Source: Cynocephalus volans
Taxonomy: Eukaryota > Chordata > Mammalia > Dermoptera > Cynocephalidae
NCBI RefSeq assembly: GCF_027409185.1
Contig: NC_084462.1
Location: 23,535,577-23,599,576 of the forward strand
DNA length: 64,000 bases
Direction: 5' to 3'
The translations under genes were made by a program, and so were the position numbers. Below, in pieces: positions 1 through 37,854 of this stretch. Below the pieces are notes generated by a model, which was not told where the DNA came from, searched no databases, and saw only the letters and a list, made by a program, of their open reading frames with translations. The first letter of the stretch is position 1; each line of letters starts with the position of its first letter.

Positions 1-251
1 GGTGTCCATGATCCTTTGCCAACCGCCAGGGTGCAGAGGGCACCCGAATTCCTCCAGCTGCAGGAGGAGCACAGGTGGCCCTTCTACTGGCTGCTGCTCT
101 GGCCCCACCTCTCTCCTCAGCACATAAATACTCCAGGCAGCCCCAGTGAATCAGTGCTGGGCAGGGCAGAAAAGCTGTGTCTGCACAGCTCAGCAAGGAG
201 CCGCACACAGAGCCAAAAGGAAAACCCAGAGAAGAGAATTGGGGAAGGAAG
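1..251 (+). promoter_or_regulatory. Proximal promoter and 5' UTR of CYP3A gene 1 (left part cut off)
   Basis: The stretch ends at the first ATG and aligns base for base with 58807-59057 upstream of the second copy, with a handful of substitutions. A TATA-like CATAAATA lies at 123-130, so transcription should start near 148-155, about 100 bp before the ATG, as in human CYP3A genes. An E-box-like CAGGTG lies near 72. The ER6 nuclear-receptor element seen before the other copy would sit just off the left edge and cannot be checked here. The start site is inferred from TATA spacing and family resemblance. Confidence 0.8.
123..130 (+). promoter_or_regulatory. TATA box of CYP3A gene 1
   Basis: CATAAATA lies about 25-30 bp before the inferred start site. 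It is in the same place as the ATATAAA box I recall for human CYP3A4, and it is unchanged in the second copy at 58929-58936. Confidence 0.75.
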
Positions 252-26763
<26,512 letters not shown>

Positions 26764-27030
26764 CTTTCCCTAATTACTTCGGCTTTGTTCTTCAAGGAAG
26801 CTGTACCCAGAGGACCAGAGATCTGAATTCACTTTTTGATTAAAACCCAGAAATGGAGATTGGCTTACCCTACTGCAGTTGATGAATGATTAGGGATTCT
26901 GTGCACTCACTCAGCTTTCTGTGTAGAGTATTGAACAGTGTGTAATATAAAGGAAGTGACTAAATCCGTGCCAGATATGTAGACTTGGCTTTTCTGGTTC
27001 TGTGATCAGAGAATAAATATTTCTCAACAA
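26764..27030 (+). terminator. 3' UTR and candidate polyadenylation signal of CYP3A gene 1
   Basis: AATAAA at 27012-27017 lies about 250 bp after the stop codon; a second AATAAA is at 27223-27228. Which one is used cannot be told from sequence alone. Confidence 0.55.
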
Positions 27031-27122
27031 TTTCTCAACAATGTTTAATGAAAATGTGTATTATTGTGGTGACTCTAGTCGTAACATTTACACCACGTTT
27101 TGTTTGTTATATTCTGTAAGTA

Positions 27123-27204
27123 TGAGGGTACTTCAGAAAGTTTATGGAAAAATGGAATTAAAAAGTGATACGAATTCTGCTGTGAACTTTTTGAAGACCC
27201 CTCC
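27123..27204 (+). mobile_element. Mariner-derived MITE (82 bp)
   Basis: Terminal inverted repeats TGAGGGTACTTCAGAAAGTT and, at the right, GAACTTTTTGAAGACCCCTC (reverse complement GAGGGGTCTTCAAAAAGTTC). It is flanked by TA at 27121-27122 and 27205-27206. Both ends match the full-length mariner at 41087-42447, so it is an internally deleted relative. Confidence 0.85.
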
Positions 27205-27249
27205 TATTAAATTGAGTAAGTCAATAAACACCTCTGTGCAAAAGTAATA

Positions 27250-28480
27250 TCTAATGCCTTTATGCACTTCAAGGGTTAATCTATAGAACTGAATCAGTGA
27301 GAACCAGCAACTAAATATTTTTGATTATTTTAATGACTGGTCACCAGGGACCTTTTTCAGTACTTCAATTTGATTATTAAGGTAGAGTTAATCCACTGTG
27401 TCTCTGCCCATTGCTTAGGAAGTGTGTTCATAGCTGAATTCTGCCTGTTTTTGAAGCACATAATTTTTCTAACACTTAACCGAGGCACTGATTATTATAC
27501 AATGAATTTTGATTTGATGTTTTTACCTCATCTCCCCTGATATTTCTGAAGGAAACATGTTTTATTATACCTCTTGGTATTCCATCTTCAACTCCCAGCT
27601 GTCTTAACATAATGAACATTGAATAAGGAACGGTTGATTGTTCCATTGCTTGGGCAGCAAGACACTCGTCATTTTTAGGTGGTACCTGAAGCTTCACATG
27701 GTTCTTTTTCCTTTTCTGCTCTTTCCCTTTCCTTCCCTTCCTGAACAATCCAGTTCTAAGGCAACCCGGTGGGGCACAGGAGGTGGCAGGCACACACTGG
27801 GGACAAAGAGGGAGTCATGGTGGTTCCAAGTCAGAGGGTGGGAAGGCATCCATGGGAGGGGCAGCTTGTATGCCTATGGGCGCCCAGGCAAGATGAGAAG
27901 GGGTGCACGTGAGGGGTGGCCTTGAAAGAGCAGCCAGAGCCCAGAAAGGATTTGCAGAACCCAGGTGAGGTCAGGAGGGCCTCTGAGAGCGGGAAGGGAT
28001 GGATGGGAGTTGGCTACATAAAGTGGGATTGATCAAATAAGTAAACATACTAAGGATAATGGAAGCCAGAGTTCTCCCTGTTTGAGGAGGGAGTCACTGA
28101 TTCAGAGTGAACCCTGTGGAGTCAGATTGGAATGGAATGTATCAGTGTAAATTGATGCTTTTCTAGGTAGACAGATGGATGATAGATGTAAATGCATGTG
28201 CACGTATGTGTGTGTATAGAAATGTATTCCCTACTTCTCTTTGCTGATAAGGCTGAAAGAGAAATTTTAGTAGTAATGAGCACACCTAGTACCTAGCTCT
28301 TGGCTAATGAATACTAATTTCCACTGAAAGGAACCAGCTCTGCTTAGACAAATGGCTAATTCCAGGGTCAGTGACAGGGAAGTAGCAGATGAGCCTGAAA
28401 CCGCTTGCTGTGCCAGAAGGCAAGAAAATGCTCAAAAATGACGGGGATGTATTGAAAGGACACAGAAGCAGCTTGAGGCA
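27250..28480. other. Intergenic stretch without recognised genes
   Basis: I see no gene and no repeat that I can name. The open frames on both strands (27476-27793 minus, 27638-27925 plus) overlap each other and lack recognisable products. Confidence 0.6.
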
Positions 28481-28499
28481 CTTCCACTGACCAAATCAG

Positions 28500-29060
28500 G
28501 GACAACTTGGTCTTCATAAATAATGATATTCAGAGATTATAGTCATGAAATAATATAGAAGAACATGAGAACCTACAGGTGTATACAAAAGAATAAATTG
28601 AAATTTTGATATTACACAGTTCCAAATATTAGTGCAAAAATACCCATGAACTACAAAGGGGAAAGAGTAACTTTACAGTGGAGAAACATGGCAGACGCCT
28701 CCTGAATCAAGTGATCAGGGTGGATATTATCAGGAGTGGGATACATCGATTGTAGGCCACCTGATAGGACACAGTGAGAAGAACAGAGTGTCACCACTGT
28801 GATATTCCCATCAAGGAGGCAAACCTGAACAAGATCACAAAAAATCATCAAGACAAATCCAGACTGAGTTATATTGTACTCCTGCCTTGTTCATGGCATA
28901 TAATCTTGAAAAGAATCAATGTCTAACCAAATACAGACTGAGAAGTCTTGCAGACTGAAAGAGACTGAAGAGACAAGATGCCTAAACACACAGTAGGGCT
29001 GGATCCCTCTATTAAAGACATTATTGTGACAGCAGGGGGAATGCGAATGGGGTCTGAGGA
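28500..29060 (+). repeat. Old LINE-like interspersed repeat (HAL1/L1 type, tentative)
   Basis: It resembles an ancient mammalian repeat with phrases such as ATTCAGAGATTATAGTCATG, TAACTTTACAGTGGAGAAAC, CAAGTGATCAGGGTGGATAT and AGACAAATCCAGACTGAG. The family is not certain. Confidence 0.4.
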
Positions 29061-29334
29061 TCAGATGGCAGAAATGCATCAGTGTAGCCTACTGATCGTG
29101 ACGGTCCTATTGTGGTAACAGAGGGGAATATTCTCCTCTATTTGCAAGAAAGGATTATTAAATATCAGATTAACCATTTACTCTCAGGAATATAATTCTT
29201 TCAACAAAATTTTCTGTAAGTTTGTGATTGAAGGGGAAGGGCACACAGGCACCTTCTGCTCGTACAGCCTTCCCTGTCCTCTCACGTCAGTCTTGCTGGC
29301 GTTCTTCAACTAATACACGGAAGCAGCACCACAC

Positions 29335-29425
29335 AGTACTCGAGGGCATGATCTCTGAAGCTGGAGTTCCTGGGTGTTGAATCCCAGCTCAACCTAGGGC
29401 TAAGTCAAGACCAACCAGTGGTTTT
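29335..29425 (+). repeat. MIR fragment (tentative)
   Basis: The stretch GATCTCTGAAGCTGGAGTTC, then CTGGGTGTTGAATCCCAGCT, resembles the tRNA-derived head and core of MIR. Confidence 0.5.
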
Positions 29426-29979
29426 GGACAAATGAGAAAAAGGCACCTCCTCTACACAGTTTGGCCTGCAGAGTTTGAATTGAATTTCAGCACCTAGAAG
29501 GCCCTCAGCTGAATGCCAGTGTGCACAGAGTAGCTCTGGCTTAGCCACTGTCTTAGGTCAGGTTTCCTAAAGCAGAGCTTGAGATGGGGATTCTGGTCCA
29601 CGTGGTTTCTTAAGACAGAGTTCTCAAGATAAAATACAGTGGGGGAGGTGGGTGGTAGGAGGGGAAAGCTGAGTGAAGATGTGGTCTCAGTGGAGCCTTG
29701 CTTCTGCTGATCCCACAGAGAGCTCTGAAGCTGACACCGTATTACAGAGTTGAGCCTCCTTTGAGGCAAGGAGGCTGGCCTTTATACCCCTTTGGTCGTT
29801 GGTAGACTGTCCTCCAACCAACCTCCCGGGAGGCATCACCGCCAACTGATGTGACATTAGTTTCACCATAGGTGATTCCCCAGAGATTTGGGTGGCTGTG
29901 AGATATTGGCAGCCAATACTCCCAGTGACTGTGGATGGGTAGAACCCCCAGACAAAAGGATCAGGCACTCCTTTAGTCC

Positions 29980-30415
29980 ATTTCTGTTGCTTATTACAGA
30001 ATACTTGAAACTGGTAATTTAAGAGGAAATGTAATCTATTCCTTATGTCTGGGAGACTGTGAAGACCAAAGTCCAGGGAACACAGCTGATGAGGGTCTTG
30101 TTCTTGGTGGTGACTCTACAGCACCTCAGAGTATCACGTGGTGAGAATGGGCTGAGAGAGTGCTAACCTTCTCACTTAATCCCTTTATAAAGCCATCAGA
30201 ACCACACCCATGACCTCCCATCAAACCATCAACACATTACTGCTCGAATGGATCAATCCATTCATCAGGGCGTGATCTTCACAATCTAATCACCTCTTCA
30301 AAGACCCCCACCTTTCAAATACCATAATTAGATTTCCCACCTTTTCAACACTGTTATGGTGAAGATTAAGTTTCCAATACATGACCTCTTGGGGGACACA
30401 TTTGACCCATAGTAT
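29980..30415 (-). mobile_element. MaLR-type solo LTR (MST-like), antisense
   Basis: The reverse complement of the MST LTR order: TTGCTTATTACAGAATACTT at the left, TTTATAAAGCCATCAGAACC, AATCCATTCATCAGGG, CTAATCACCTCTTCAAAG, and ATTAAGTTTCCAATACATGA near the right end. Confidence 0.75.
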
Positions 30416-30799
30416 CACTCCAAAATATGGCAGCTTGGCATTTGAAAAAACAGCAGAAGCAGGAAGGTCATCTCATGATCTCCAGCCCTTCTCCCCTGGA
30501 GCAGATCAAAAGACCCTCATTCGAGAGGAACTCACTCTATACCTGGAGGCATGGAACATCCTTATCTCTGTAAACACAGGGACACAGAGAAGAATCTCAA
30601 CAAACAGTTCTTGCTAAGTTTCCTGCAGTTTATTACTATTAAATTGTACCCCCTTTGTACAATCATACTTCTTCACAACTATCCACTTCTGCATCAAACC
30701 TACTATTAAAAAAGTACACAGACTTACCTGTTCCTTTAGGTCTTCATTTCTGAAGCCTCCTGTGTCACATAAAGCTGAATAAGAAAGAAAGATACAATA

Positions 30800-31040
30800 C
30801 ACAATAATATGTTAAACTTTCAAAAGTCAAGAACAAAACTGTGGTTACTAGTGGTGGGAAGGGGAGGAGAGTTAGGGCGAAATTGGTAAATGGTCACAAA
30901 GAATGATTACATTTTGTAATGATGAATGCACTAATTATCCTGATTGGATCTTCACATATTGTACACAGGTATTGACATTCAACTCTCTACCCCACAAATA
31001 TGTGTAATTAATTATGCTTCAATAAAAAACATTCGGTTTT
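30800..31040 (+). mobile_element. L1 3' end, sense
   Basis: L1 3' UTR phrases (TGGTTACTAGTGGTGGGAAG, ATGATGAATGCACTAATTAT, CAATAAAAAACATT at the end). An opposite-orientation L1 segment follows immediately. Confidence 0.7.
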
Positions 31041-31410
31041 TTACTGCGTAGTTGTTTGAGTTCTTTATATGTTCTGGATATTAATCTCGTTAGATGTACA
31101 GTTTGCAAATATTTTCTTCCACTCTGTAGGTTGTCCTTATACTCTGTTGATTGTTTCCTCTGCTGTGCAGACACCTTTTCCTTTGATATAGTTCCATTTG
31201 TTTATTTTTTCTTTTGCTGCTTGTGCTTTTGGAGTCTTATTCATAAAGAATTTGCCAAGTCCTACTTCCTGGAGTGTTTCCCCTAAATTTTCCTTTAGTA
31301 ATTTTATGGTTTGGGGTCATATGTAAGTCTTTAATCCATTTTGAGTTGACTTTGGTATATGGTGAGAGGTAAAAGTCCAGTTTCATTCTTCTGTGTATAG
31401 AAGTAGCAGG
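31040..31410 (-). mobile_element. L1 ORF2 fragment, antisense
   Basis: Antisense ORF2 phrases: GTTTGAGTTCTTTATATGTTC, GCAAATATTTTCTTCCACTC, TTTAATCCATTTTGAGTTGA. It starts inside ORF2 and has no 3' end of its own, so it may be a rearranged part of the preceding L1. Confidence 0.7.
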
Positions 31411-31989
31411 TTGGATGTGGGCAGGACATGAAGGGAGGGGGAGAGTCTATACTGGGGAGAGAAGACTTCTGGGGTAGTGGTGTATGCAGTGACAGCGGCT
31501 GTGTCCTGTCCTTGACTAATATTCCTTCCAAACCGAGGGTGGCTCTGTCTTCCCTTCTCTTTTTAGCCCCCCAGTCCCCCAATACTTTCCCATAGATACA
31601 GGAGAAGAAAATGTTCTTGTTATTACTTCCCACTTATTAGGACAATACTCTTTCCACATACTTCTATTTTAAGAAAACCAAAACAAAGAAAGTCTAACTT
31701 ACAACAGAGAGGAATTTTCCCCTGGCTTCTGGGTCATTGCCGTCAGCATACAGGCATCTCCCAGTTTAAAACATCCGCCCTTGACCCACATTCTCCTCTG
31801 GCTGTTAGCCCATTTCTCTCCTCCTGTTTTCAGCAGAAGTCCTCAAAATGTGGGCAGTACTCACTCTCCAGTTTCCCTTTTGTTCTCTCATGACCCCCAT
31901 TTTCAGGCTTCTCCACCAACCCATAAAACTTCTCCTCCCAAGGTCACCATAGCTCCATCTGGAGGTTGGTTCTCAGGCCCCATCTTACT

Positions 31990-32999
31990 AAAGCTGACAA
32001 GCAGCATTTGCCACAGTTGGTCACTCCCTTCTTGAGATATGTTCTTCACTCGATTTCGAGGCCTCACTCTCTGTCTTGAAACTTCTCCAACCTTACTAGC
32101 TACTCGCTCTCTGTGTCCTTTGCTGGTTCCTTCCCATTCTTCTGGTCTCTAGCTGTGGGGTGCCCCTGCACCATCTAAAGCCTCACCTCTTCTCTATTTA
32201 CTCTCATAAGTGGTCACATTAGCATTAAATACCACAAAAATGTGAAAATATCCAAACTTCTATCTCCATTTTGGGATTTCCCCCCACCCCTTGAACTTCA
32301 AACTTATTTATATCCAGCTGCCTACTCCCAATATGCATTTGGATGTCTTACAGACATCTGAGATTTAACTTGTCAAAATCGGTGTTGAAGATCTTCCTCT
32401 CCTTAAACCTGCTGCTTCCTCAGCCACCCCCATCTCATTCTTTCAACCGCTCAAGCCAAACCTTGACATCATCCTTAACTGCTATTTCCCTTACTGGCCA
32501 CCTCCAATACATTGGCAAATCCTGTCATCTCTAACTTTAAAATATATCCTAAATGGATCCACTTTCTCCCTATATCCATTGCTACCTTTAGGGTCTAGAC
32601 AACCATTATTTCCATCCAGATTATTGCAATAGCCTCTTAGCTGGGCTCTCTGTTTCTACTCTTGCTCTACTCCTGATGGTCTATTTCTGCATAGCAACCA
32701 GAGTGAACATTAAGAAATGTAAGTCAGATGATGTTACTTCTCTCTTCAGAATCCTTCAATGGCCTCCTGTCTCACTCAGAACCAAATCCAAGGTCCTCAC
32801 CAAATCTTACAGGGCCATGCATTAGCTGGACCTCTACTGTCTCCCTGATCGCACCCAAGCATGTTCCTACCTCAGGGCCTTTGCACTTGTTATCCCCTCT
32901 GCTCAGAATTCTCTTCCCTTAATCCTTCTCTTCATTCCCATATGTGCTCAAATGTTGTCTCTGTTCAGGGTTCTCCGAAACACCTATCTAAAATAACAT
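31990..32999 (+). mobile_element. L2 LINE, sense (interrupted)
   Basis: L2 ORF/3' phrases are recognisable: TATATCCAGCTGCCTACTCC, GACATCATCCTTAACTGCTA, GATTATTGCAATAGCCTCTTA, CTCAGGGCCTTTGCACTTGT. The L2 resumes at about 33825 after an L1 insertion. It is ancient and coding-dead. Confidence 0.75.
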
Positions 33000-33735
33000 C
33001 CCAAAATGCAAATTAAAACCACAGTGAAATATCATCTCACCCCAGTTAAAGTGGCCATTATCAATCAGACAGAAAATGACAAATACTGGTGAGGATGTGG
33101 AGAAAAGGGATCTCTCCTGCATTGTTGGTGGGAATGTAAATTGGTGCAGCCATTGTGGAAAACAGTATGGAGGTTCCTTAGAGAACTGAAAATGGATCTA
33201 CCTTACAACCCAGCTATCCCACTACTAGGTATAAACCTAAAGGACATGAAATCAATGTAGCAAAAAGACACCTGCATCCCATGTTCATTGCATTCACAAT
33301 AGCCAAGAGATTGAATCAACCTAAATGCCCATCAACAGATGAATGGATAAAAGAAGCTGTGGTATAGATACACAATGGAATACTATTCAGCCATAAAAAG
33401 AAATAATATCCTGTCTTTCACAGCAACATGAATGGGACTGGAAACCACCATGTTACGTGAAGTAAGTCAGGCATAGAAAGACAAATACCACATGATCTCA
33501 CTCATGTGTGGAATCTAAAAATTAAAACAGAAATGGTTTTCGTAGAAGTAGAGAGTAGAATCATGGTTACCAGAGGCTGGGAGTGGAGAAAGTGGCGGGG
33601 AGGAGAAGAGGTGGATTAATGGGTACAAAACTATGCTATCTACTGTAAGTGAATCATTGTGCAGTATATGCATGTATTGAAATGACACTATGTGCCCCCA
33701 AAAGTTATATGTACAAGTAAATGTTAAAATTAAAA
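33000..33735 (+). mobile_element. L1 3' end, sense, inserted in L2
   Basis: Starts ATGCAAATTAAAACCACAGT in ORF2. It includes AATACTGGTGAGGATGTGGA, CCAGCTATCCCACTACTAGG, GAATACTATTCAGCCATAAA and the 3' UTR ending at TTAAAATTAAAAAAG. It is 5'-truncated. Confidence 0.9.
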
Positions 33736-33739
33736 AAGA

Positions 33740-34030
33740 GTCTGACACAGAATAGGTTCTTGATAAATGTTTGTTGAATAAATGGAAGAAAAACAAAAGG
33801 AAAAAAAATAGCACCTGGTCTCTGTCATTCCCCTTATTTTGCTTTATTTTAATTCTCAGGTTGATCTATCTCTTCATTCATTTATGCTTCTGTGTCTCTA
33901 GAGTATAAGCTCATGAGAGCAGGAACTTTGTCTGTTTTTATGTATTACTACATTTTTAGTGTTTAGAACTGTGCCTAGACTATCAGAGACAATTTTTTTG
34001 TGCCTTTGTTGAATGACCAAATAATAGTTC
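33740..34030 (+). mobile_element. L2 LINE 3' end, sense (two pieces)
   Basis: 33740-33790 reads as an L2 tail (ATAGGTTCTTGATAAATGTT, TGTTGAATAAATGG). 33825-34030 reads as L2 3' sequence that continues the copy broken at 32999 (AGTATAAGCTCATGAGAGCA, GAACTTTGTCTGTTTTTATG). An A-rich run separates them. Confidence 0.65.
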
Positions 34031-35354
34031 TTAATGTTTCTCTCTCTGACCTTATGACATTGAAATTGGGCAAGACTTTAGACATAGTTCTCGTTAACCT
34101 GATATCAACCTAGTGTCTCTGAAACTTCAATGATATTTATTTATCATCTGTACTATTATTTTCTTAATACTTTAATCCACTAATTTAGTAAGTTGAAACC
34201 CATCAATTAAAAGAGAAAATTTGTAGCACCATGATACATATAAAAGCAGTATCCTTTTTTGAAATTTTAAGCTAGATACCACTACCTGCAGAAAGTTCTG
34301 AGTCTGAAACCTGCTTTTTCTTGGTTAAAACAGGAGAATGTAAAGTCAGAATGTAAAGGAGAATGTAAAGAATGTAAGAGAGGAGTTAAGGAAATATGAG
34401 TACCCATTTGAGTTTTTGTTTGAGAGGTAGTCAGAAGGGTTGAGAGAGAACTCAAAAGGGAAAAATTTCTCACCATGTGATTTCGTGTTATTTATCTCCA
34501 TGTCTATAAACCACCTAATGCTAGCTCTCAGACCCCCATAGTAACAGACTCCAGATAATGAGGAGCCCTGCACCATCCCATACCCACCTGGACCCAAACT
34601 CCTATTTGTTTAGGTCTGATTTCTCTTCCTGATTCTTAGGCAACCAGCATGCACATTCGTCGTGTTTTCTTGCTCCCACAGCAGTTCTGCATCTCTCTCT
34701 GGTGACTGCCACAGCTCTCGGGTTTGTGTCAGCTTGAACACTGATCCTATTTCATGAAAGCCCAAGGGGTAGAGAAAAATTCTCATCTTTAACTTTGAGA
34801 TCTTCAGATTTAATTTTGTTCAACGACTGAGCCATAAAATAATTTAGAAGGGGAGCCAACAAATTAAAGGAAACTACAGATAATAAACCTAAAACCGGAT
34901 ATAAGCCACATAGAAAAAGAAACATAATTAGGTAAAGTAGAAATCTGATTGATTCTTTGAAAAAAAAAAACTGGTAAACAATATCACCTTTGATAAACAA
35001 ATGAAACAGAAAATTTTAATTAAGTCAGGATTTGGAAATATGCTTAACAGCTAGTACAATAGTTTCATTTTTAAGTTGAATATTATTTTCAGTGATGGGA
35101 TAATATGGCTTTTCAAATAAAAATAAATGTCTACTTACAAATACATAAAATATCCCCAAAGATGCAAAAAGAATTAGAGAACATGAATGTAAAGAATTAT
35201 AAAGCTATTAAATGGTTTCTAAAAGGGCATCTGACTCCAATGCAGAAAAGTTTCTAACTTACCTAGAAAGAATAATTTATGCAGTAATAAAACATTTTAA
35301 AAAAATCAAAAATGATGGCATAATCAACATCTGCAAAATGGATTTAGTAATATT

Positions 35355-35490
35355 TGCTAAAAGGGAATGTTGTGAGGATTAAATGAGAAAATGCACATAA
35401 TGTGCTCAGGACAGTGCATTGTATGTAGTAGGCACACAGCAAACATTTGCTATTATTATTGCTATTATCATTATTATAATTAAATACATT
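35355..35490 (+). repeat. MIR fragment
   Basis: MIR 3' half: GTTGTGAGGATTAAATGAGA, GGACAGTGCATTGTATGTAG, TAGGCACACAGCAAAC. Confidence 0.65.
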
Positions 35491-36654
35491 TTTGAGGCAA
35501 ATATGATTTTAATCCCAAACTAGACAAAGACAACAGAAAGAATATTTTAGGCCAGTTTTGTTTATAGACATAGATGCAAATGCCCCCAAATAATGTATTT
35601 GCAAACTAAGAAAACAACACAATGAAAGAATTATCCATTAAACTCAAATCAATTAGCCCAGTTGATCACAGCAAAATATCCAAATAATGTAAATAGAACC
35701 TGGTGAATCATCCAGGTAAATTTATCATCACCTTACAGTTTAAAACTCCGAAAACATTAGGACTGTTTTTTCTTAATAGATAAACTGTGTATTTAAAAAT
35801 GAGTCAACATCACGTTTATTGAAGAATATTTAAAATTTTCCCCTAAAAAGAACATAATATGCATGTTTTCTTTTATCATTCCTTATTTAACATTTCCCTA
35901 GAAATGCTGGTGATGGGCTATCTGAAAAGAAAAAAGAAACAAAAATAGAACTATTTGCAAGAGATCTGTCCTACAACTAAGCTATTAAAAGAAATAAAGT
36001 AATTTTTAAAAATAAAGTTAGTTTAACAAAGTTGCAGGATATAATATCACACAAATATCAGTAAATTCCTTATCGATATGCCAACAATAAGTAACCATTC
36101 AAAAAGCAATTAAAAAGATGATTTCATTCCCATTGATGAAGAAGGTGAATATTTGGATCTGAATTCAACTTGAAAAATACAATGTTTGTTCAAAGAAAAT
36201 TATACCCCAGCTAGACTGGCTGTTCTCAAAAAGACGGAGAATAACAAATCTCGACAAGGATTTGGAGTAAAGGGAACTCCTCCACACCATTGGTGGGACT
36301 GTAAATTAGTAGAGCCATTATGGAAAACAGTATGGAGGTTTCTCAAACTACAGATAGAACTACCGTACAATCCAGCAATCCCCCTACTGGGTTGGAAATC
36401 ATCATGTTAGAGGAATACCTGTACTCCCATGTTCTCTGCAGCCTCTATTTACAATAGCCAAGATATGGAACCAACCTAAATGTCCATTGACAGATGACTA
36501 GATAAGGAAAATGTGGTATATATATGCCATGGAATATTACACAGCCATAAAAAAGAATGAAATTCTACCATTCACAGCAGCATCGATGAGCTTGGAGAAA
36601 AATATGTTTAGTGAAATAAGCGAAGTAGAGAAAGAATACCGCATATCCTCACTC

Positions 36655-36700
36655 CTAAGGGGGAGGAAAGGGGGGGTGGGGGAGAGAGAGAGAGAGAACA
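36655..36700 (+). repeat. Low-complexity G/A tract in L1 3' UTR
   Basis: AGGGGGAGGAAAGGGGGGGT followed by (GA)n, as seen in the purine-rich tract of L1 3' UTRs. Confidence 0.7.
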
Positions 36701-36930
36701 ATAAAACATTGAACTTTCAGGAGGAGAGAACAGACCTATTAGAGGTCGGGGCAGGGGAAGGGATTAGGGAGTTTTTGGGTAAGGGACACAGAATAATTAT
36801 GATCTGTAATGATGAACATGCAAATAATATTGATTTGATCATCACATACTCTACATAAATACTAAGTTAACTCTGTATCCCATAAATATGTATAATCAAT
36901 TGTTTCAATAAAAAAAACTATATATAAAAA

Positions 36931-37849
36931 AGAAAACTGTAATGGATAAAGTTAAGGAATATGTAAGATAGAAATAGATTCTAATCCAAAGGTCTCTGCC
37001 CAGGTTAAACATTAAAAGGTGTTGGAAATTGCTGGATAACAGAATTCCTTGGATAGCCTCCATTGTAGGGAATGAGGGCAGGGGCTGAGGGAGTTTGTCT
37101 GGGACTCAGATTCTGTGTGATTTTGGAAGTCTGTACTCTGCTTTCTTTTCTGGAAAATGATGGGGTTGGGTCCATGGATGGTTTCTAAGGTCCCCTACGG
37201 GTCTCAGTTTCTGCTTGTCTTTGAGAAGTGGAGGAGGAGATGTCTTTTGGCTAATATATTTTGGGGCTTTGGGGGAGGAGTGTCTCTTCCTTCCCCCACA
37301 TCGGCACTCACCTGTCCAGTTGGTCTGATTTCTGCCAACCCCACCAAGGAACCTGCCATCTCCTGAGTTGCTTCTCCTTTCTCAGGAGGGATAGAAAGCT
37401 CACAAGCAGCCTAGGGCCAGAGATACCATCCTGGGCCCCATGGAGAGCGAGATGGAAAAACAAGATGGGAAGCAAGTGGGTGGAAGGCAGGGTGAGGGAG
37501 GTGGCTGGGGAGAGCAGAGCCCCCATTCCCTGATTCTTGGGCCAAGGAGAGGTGTGTAGCCCTCCCACTTGGATTATTTGCAGGGCTACTCTTGGGCTCT
37601 AGGGAGCATTCCCCAAAGGGCATAATCAGAAATCAATGTAGAGTATGTAGCCTTGGGTCCTGCTAGGCCTGTTTCTCCTGGGCTCCACACCTCTCATCTC
37701 CTTAGGGTTTTTCCACTTGAAAGTTATTGCCTTCAGTGGTTTGTTACTTTTGTCTCCAGGGGAAGTTTTTACAGTTTCTTAGTTTTTATCTTCAGTCTAG
37801 GGAATTGATCTTGTTTACTCATCAGGTCAGAACTCCCAAGTTCATGTTG
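36931..37849. other. Intergenic stretch without recognised genes
   Basis: At about 37125-37210 there is an L3/MIR3-tail-like string (GATGGGGTTGGGTCCATGGA, TTTCTAAGGTCCCCTACGGG). The rest is unassigned. Open frames on both strands overlap and look like chance. Confidence 0.45.
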
Positions 37850-37854
37850 ATGGT

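Larger units (their letters stand above)
34790..36930 (+). mobile_element. Degraded L1 LINE, sense, with MIR-like insertion
   Basis: Scattered ORF2-like sense phrases before 36180 (for example GTTGCAGGATATAATATCAC at 36031), then a clear ORF2 end and 3' UTR from 36186 (CTAGACTGGCTGTTCTCAAA, ATGGAATATTACACAGCCAT, ending CAATTGTTTCAATAAAAAAA). A MIR 3' part interrupts it at about 35355-35490. The earliest part is the least certain. Confidence 0.65.

Noticed and set aside
29494-29968. Two overlapping minus-strand frames
   Set aside because: No recognisable product, partly next to an LTR; no splice or promoter context.
36511-36858. 115-codon frame in the L1 sense strand
   Set aside because: ORF2 tail and 3' UTR of a dead L1, not a host gene.
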